Source: Oscillospiraceae bacterium (GTDB taxonomy: Bacteria > Bacillota > Clostridia > Oscillospirales > Oscillospiraceae). From it: a DNA stretch of 12,961 nt. The DNA is taken from assembly GCA_031280855.1 (NCBI GenBank), contig JAITGH010000034.1, forward strand, positions 1-12,961. The letters are read 5' to 3'. A program made the position numbers and the translations under genes. The first letter of the stretch is position 1, and each line of letters begins with the position of its first letter. Positions 11,979-12,961 of the stretch are shown here, one piece after another. The notes under the pieces were generated by a model. That model was not told the origin of the DNA and ran no database searches. It worked only from the letters and a program-made list of their open reading frames with translations.

Positions 11979-12961
11979 ATGACTATCTCCGCTTTCCTCG
12001 AACGCAACGCTCAATCCAAGCCCGACGACATCGCGCTTGTCGAGCTCAACCCCGAGCAACGCGACTTCGACCACCCGAACTGGCGCGAGTACTCGCTCGT
12101 CGAGCCTGACGCGTTCCACGCCGCATACCGCAAACAGATTACCTGGCAACAGTTTGACGCCAACGCTAACAAGTTCGCGAATCTGCTGCGCTCCAAAGGA
12201 TTCAAGAAAGGCGACAAGATCGCGATTCTGCTGATGAATTGTATCGAGTGGCTGCCGATTTACTTCGGGATACTTAAGGCCGGGTGCATCGCGGTTCCGC
12301 TGAACTTCCGCTACGCATCTGACGAGATCGACTACTGCTTGAAGCTGTCCGATTCCGCGTGCCTCGTCTTCGGACTTCACTTCGTGGATCGCTTGAAACC
12401 GTTGCTTACGTCTGACGGCAAGCTTGAGGTCAACGGTTCCGCGATCCCGTGCATCTATTCCGGTGACCCGCCGTGCCCGGAGTTCGCGGAGGATTATGAG
12501 GCGCTAACCTCCCAACAGTCCGAGGTCGCTCCGGACATCGGCGTTACGCTGTCAGAGCAGGACGACGGCGCAATCTACTTCAGCTCCGGCACTACGGGGT
12601 TCCCGAAGGCGATCCTGCATAAACACCGCTCGCTCATAACGGCGTGCGAGGTTGAGCAGGCGCATCACGCGCAATGCGAGTCCGACGTGTTCCTGTGCAT
12701 ACCGCCGCTGTACCACACCGGCGCGAAGATGCACTGGTTTGGAAGCCTGATCTCCGGCGGCCGCGCCGTCATACTGCGCGGTACGCGCCCCGACTGGATC
12801 GTCGAAGCCGTATCCGCTGAACACGCGACCATCGTGTGGCTGCTTGTACCGTGGGCGCAAGACATACTGGACGCAATCGACCGCGGCGAGATTAAGCTCG
12901 ACTCGCACGCGCTAAGCCAATGGCGGCTCATGCACATCGGCGCACAGCCGGTTCCGCCGAG
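11979..12961 (+). CDS. AMP-forming acyl-CoA synthetase / CoA ligase, N-terminal 327 residues, cut by the window edge
   Basis: Members of this family activate a carboxylic acid with ATP to an acyl-adenylate and pass it to CoA. The frame is open from ATG 11979 to the right edge. It shows the adenylation P-loop SSGTTGFPK (202-210, with TTGFPKA), PLYHTG (243-248) and the start of the A4-A5 region, HIGAQPVPP (319-327). The N-terminal KKGDKIAILLMNCIEWLPIYFGILKAGCIAVPLN is typical of fatty acid or aromatic acid CoA ligases. Residues 22-52 form an apparent insertion before ITWQQFD that I do not recognise. The family runs about 500-550 residues, so roughly 40% is missing, including the C-terminal lid. 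AAAGGA lies 11 nt upstream of the start. The gene has its own promoter. The substrate cannot be told; the sequence does not resemble bile-acid ligase BaiB closely. Confidence 0.9.
   Translation, partial: MTISAFLERNAQSKPDDIALVELNPEQRDFDHPNWREYSLVEPDAFHAAYRKQITWQQFDANANKFANLLRSKGFKKGDKIAILLMNCIEWLPIYFGILKAGCIAVPLNFRYASDEIDYCLKLSDSACLVFGLHFVDRLKPLLTSDGKLEVNGSAIPCIYSGDPPCPEFAEDYEALTSQQSEVAPDIGVTLSEQDDGAIYFSSGTTGFPKAILHKHRSLITACEVEQAHHAQCESDVFLCIPPLYHTGAKMHWFGSLISGGRAVILRGTRPDWIVEAVSAEHATIVWLLVPWAQDILDAIDRGEIKLDSHALSQWRLMHIGAQPVPP

Overview
The window looks like chromosomal core sequence from a medium-to-high GC, endospore-forming Firmicute, probably of the class Clostridia. It carries the sporulation operon spoIIAA-spoIIAB-sigF, a long-form hibernation factor (hpf), the rimO-pgsA pair typical of Firmicutes, an ECF vitamin-transporter S component and strict TTGACA/TATAAT promoters with a Gram-positive TGTGn extension. 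No transposase, phage gene, tRNA, rRNA or CRISPR array is visible. The species cannot be named from the sequence alone.

Left block (1-3890, minus strand). A TTGACA-17-TATAAT promoter at 3861-3889 reads into a duplicated-cupin protein of unknown function. Next come hpf, a 12-helix MFS transporter and the 5' part of lepA, which runs off the left edge. The hpf-MFS-lepA genes are tightly packed (32 and 7 nt gaps). An A/T-rich imperfect repeat fills the cupin-hpf gap.

Nitrogen and sporulation block (3990-7533). An ammonium channel with a C-terminal PII domain (amtB-glnK fusion) lies on the minus strand. Its promoter is followed almost at once by a 19-bp hairpin and a T6 tract, a likely leader terminator. 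Divergently, on the plus strand, are the anti-anti-sigma factor, anti-sigma factor and sigma-F genes, with a candidate Spo0A box and a 9-bp palindrome in the shared upstream region.

Envelope and translation block (7534-10790, minus strand). rimO, pgsA and mreC run in one direction from a promoter at 10754-10784. An 84-bp element with perfect 18-bp inverted repeats separates pgsA from mreC. sigF and mreC converge on a gap rich in palindromes, one of which recurs downstream of amtB (28 of 32 bases identical).

Right block (10791-12961). An ECF S-component gene (minus) and a plus-strand promoter diverge at 11552-11658. The plus-strand promoter reads into about 250 bp with no convincing ORF but several stable hairpins, a candidate non-coding RNA or leader. 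A second promoter then serves an AMP-forming acyl-CoA synthetase that runs off the right edge.

The most notable items are the duplicated cupin with an inserted C-x7-CxxCxxC motif, the amtB leader hairpin, the structured RNA-like locus at 11660-11915, the inverted-repeat element before mreC, and the uniform TGTGn extension found at all seven promoters.
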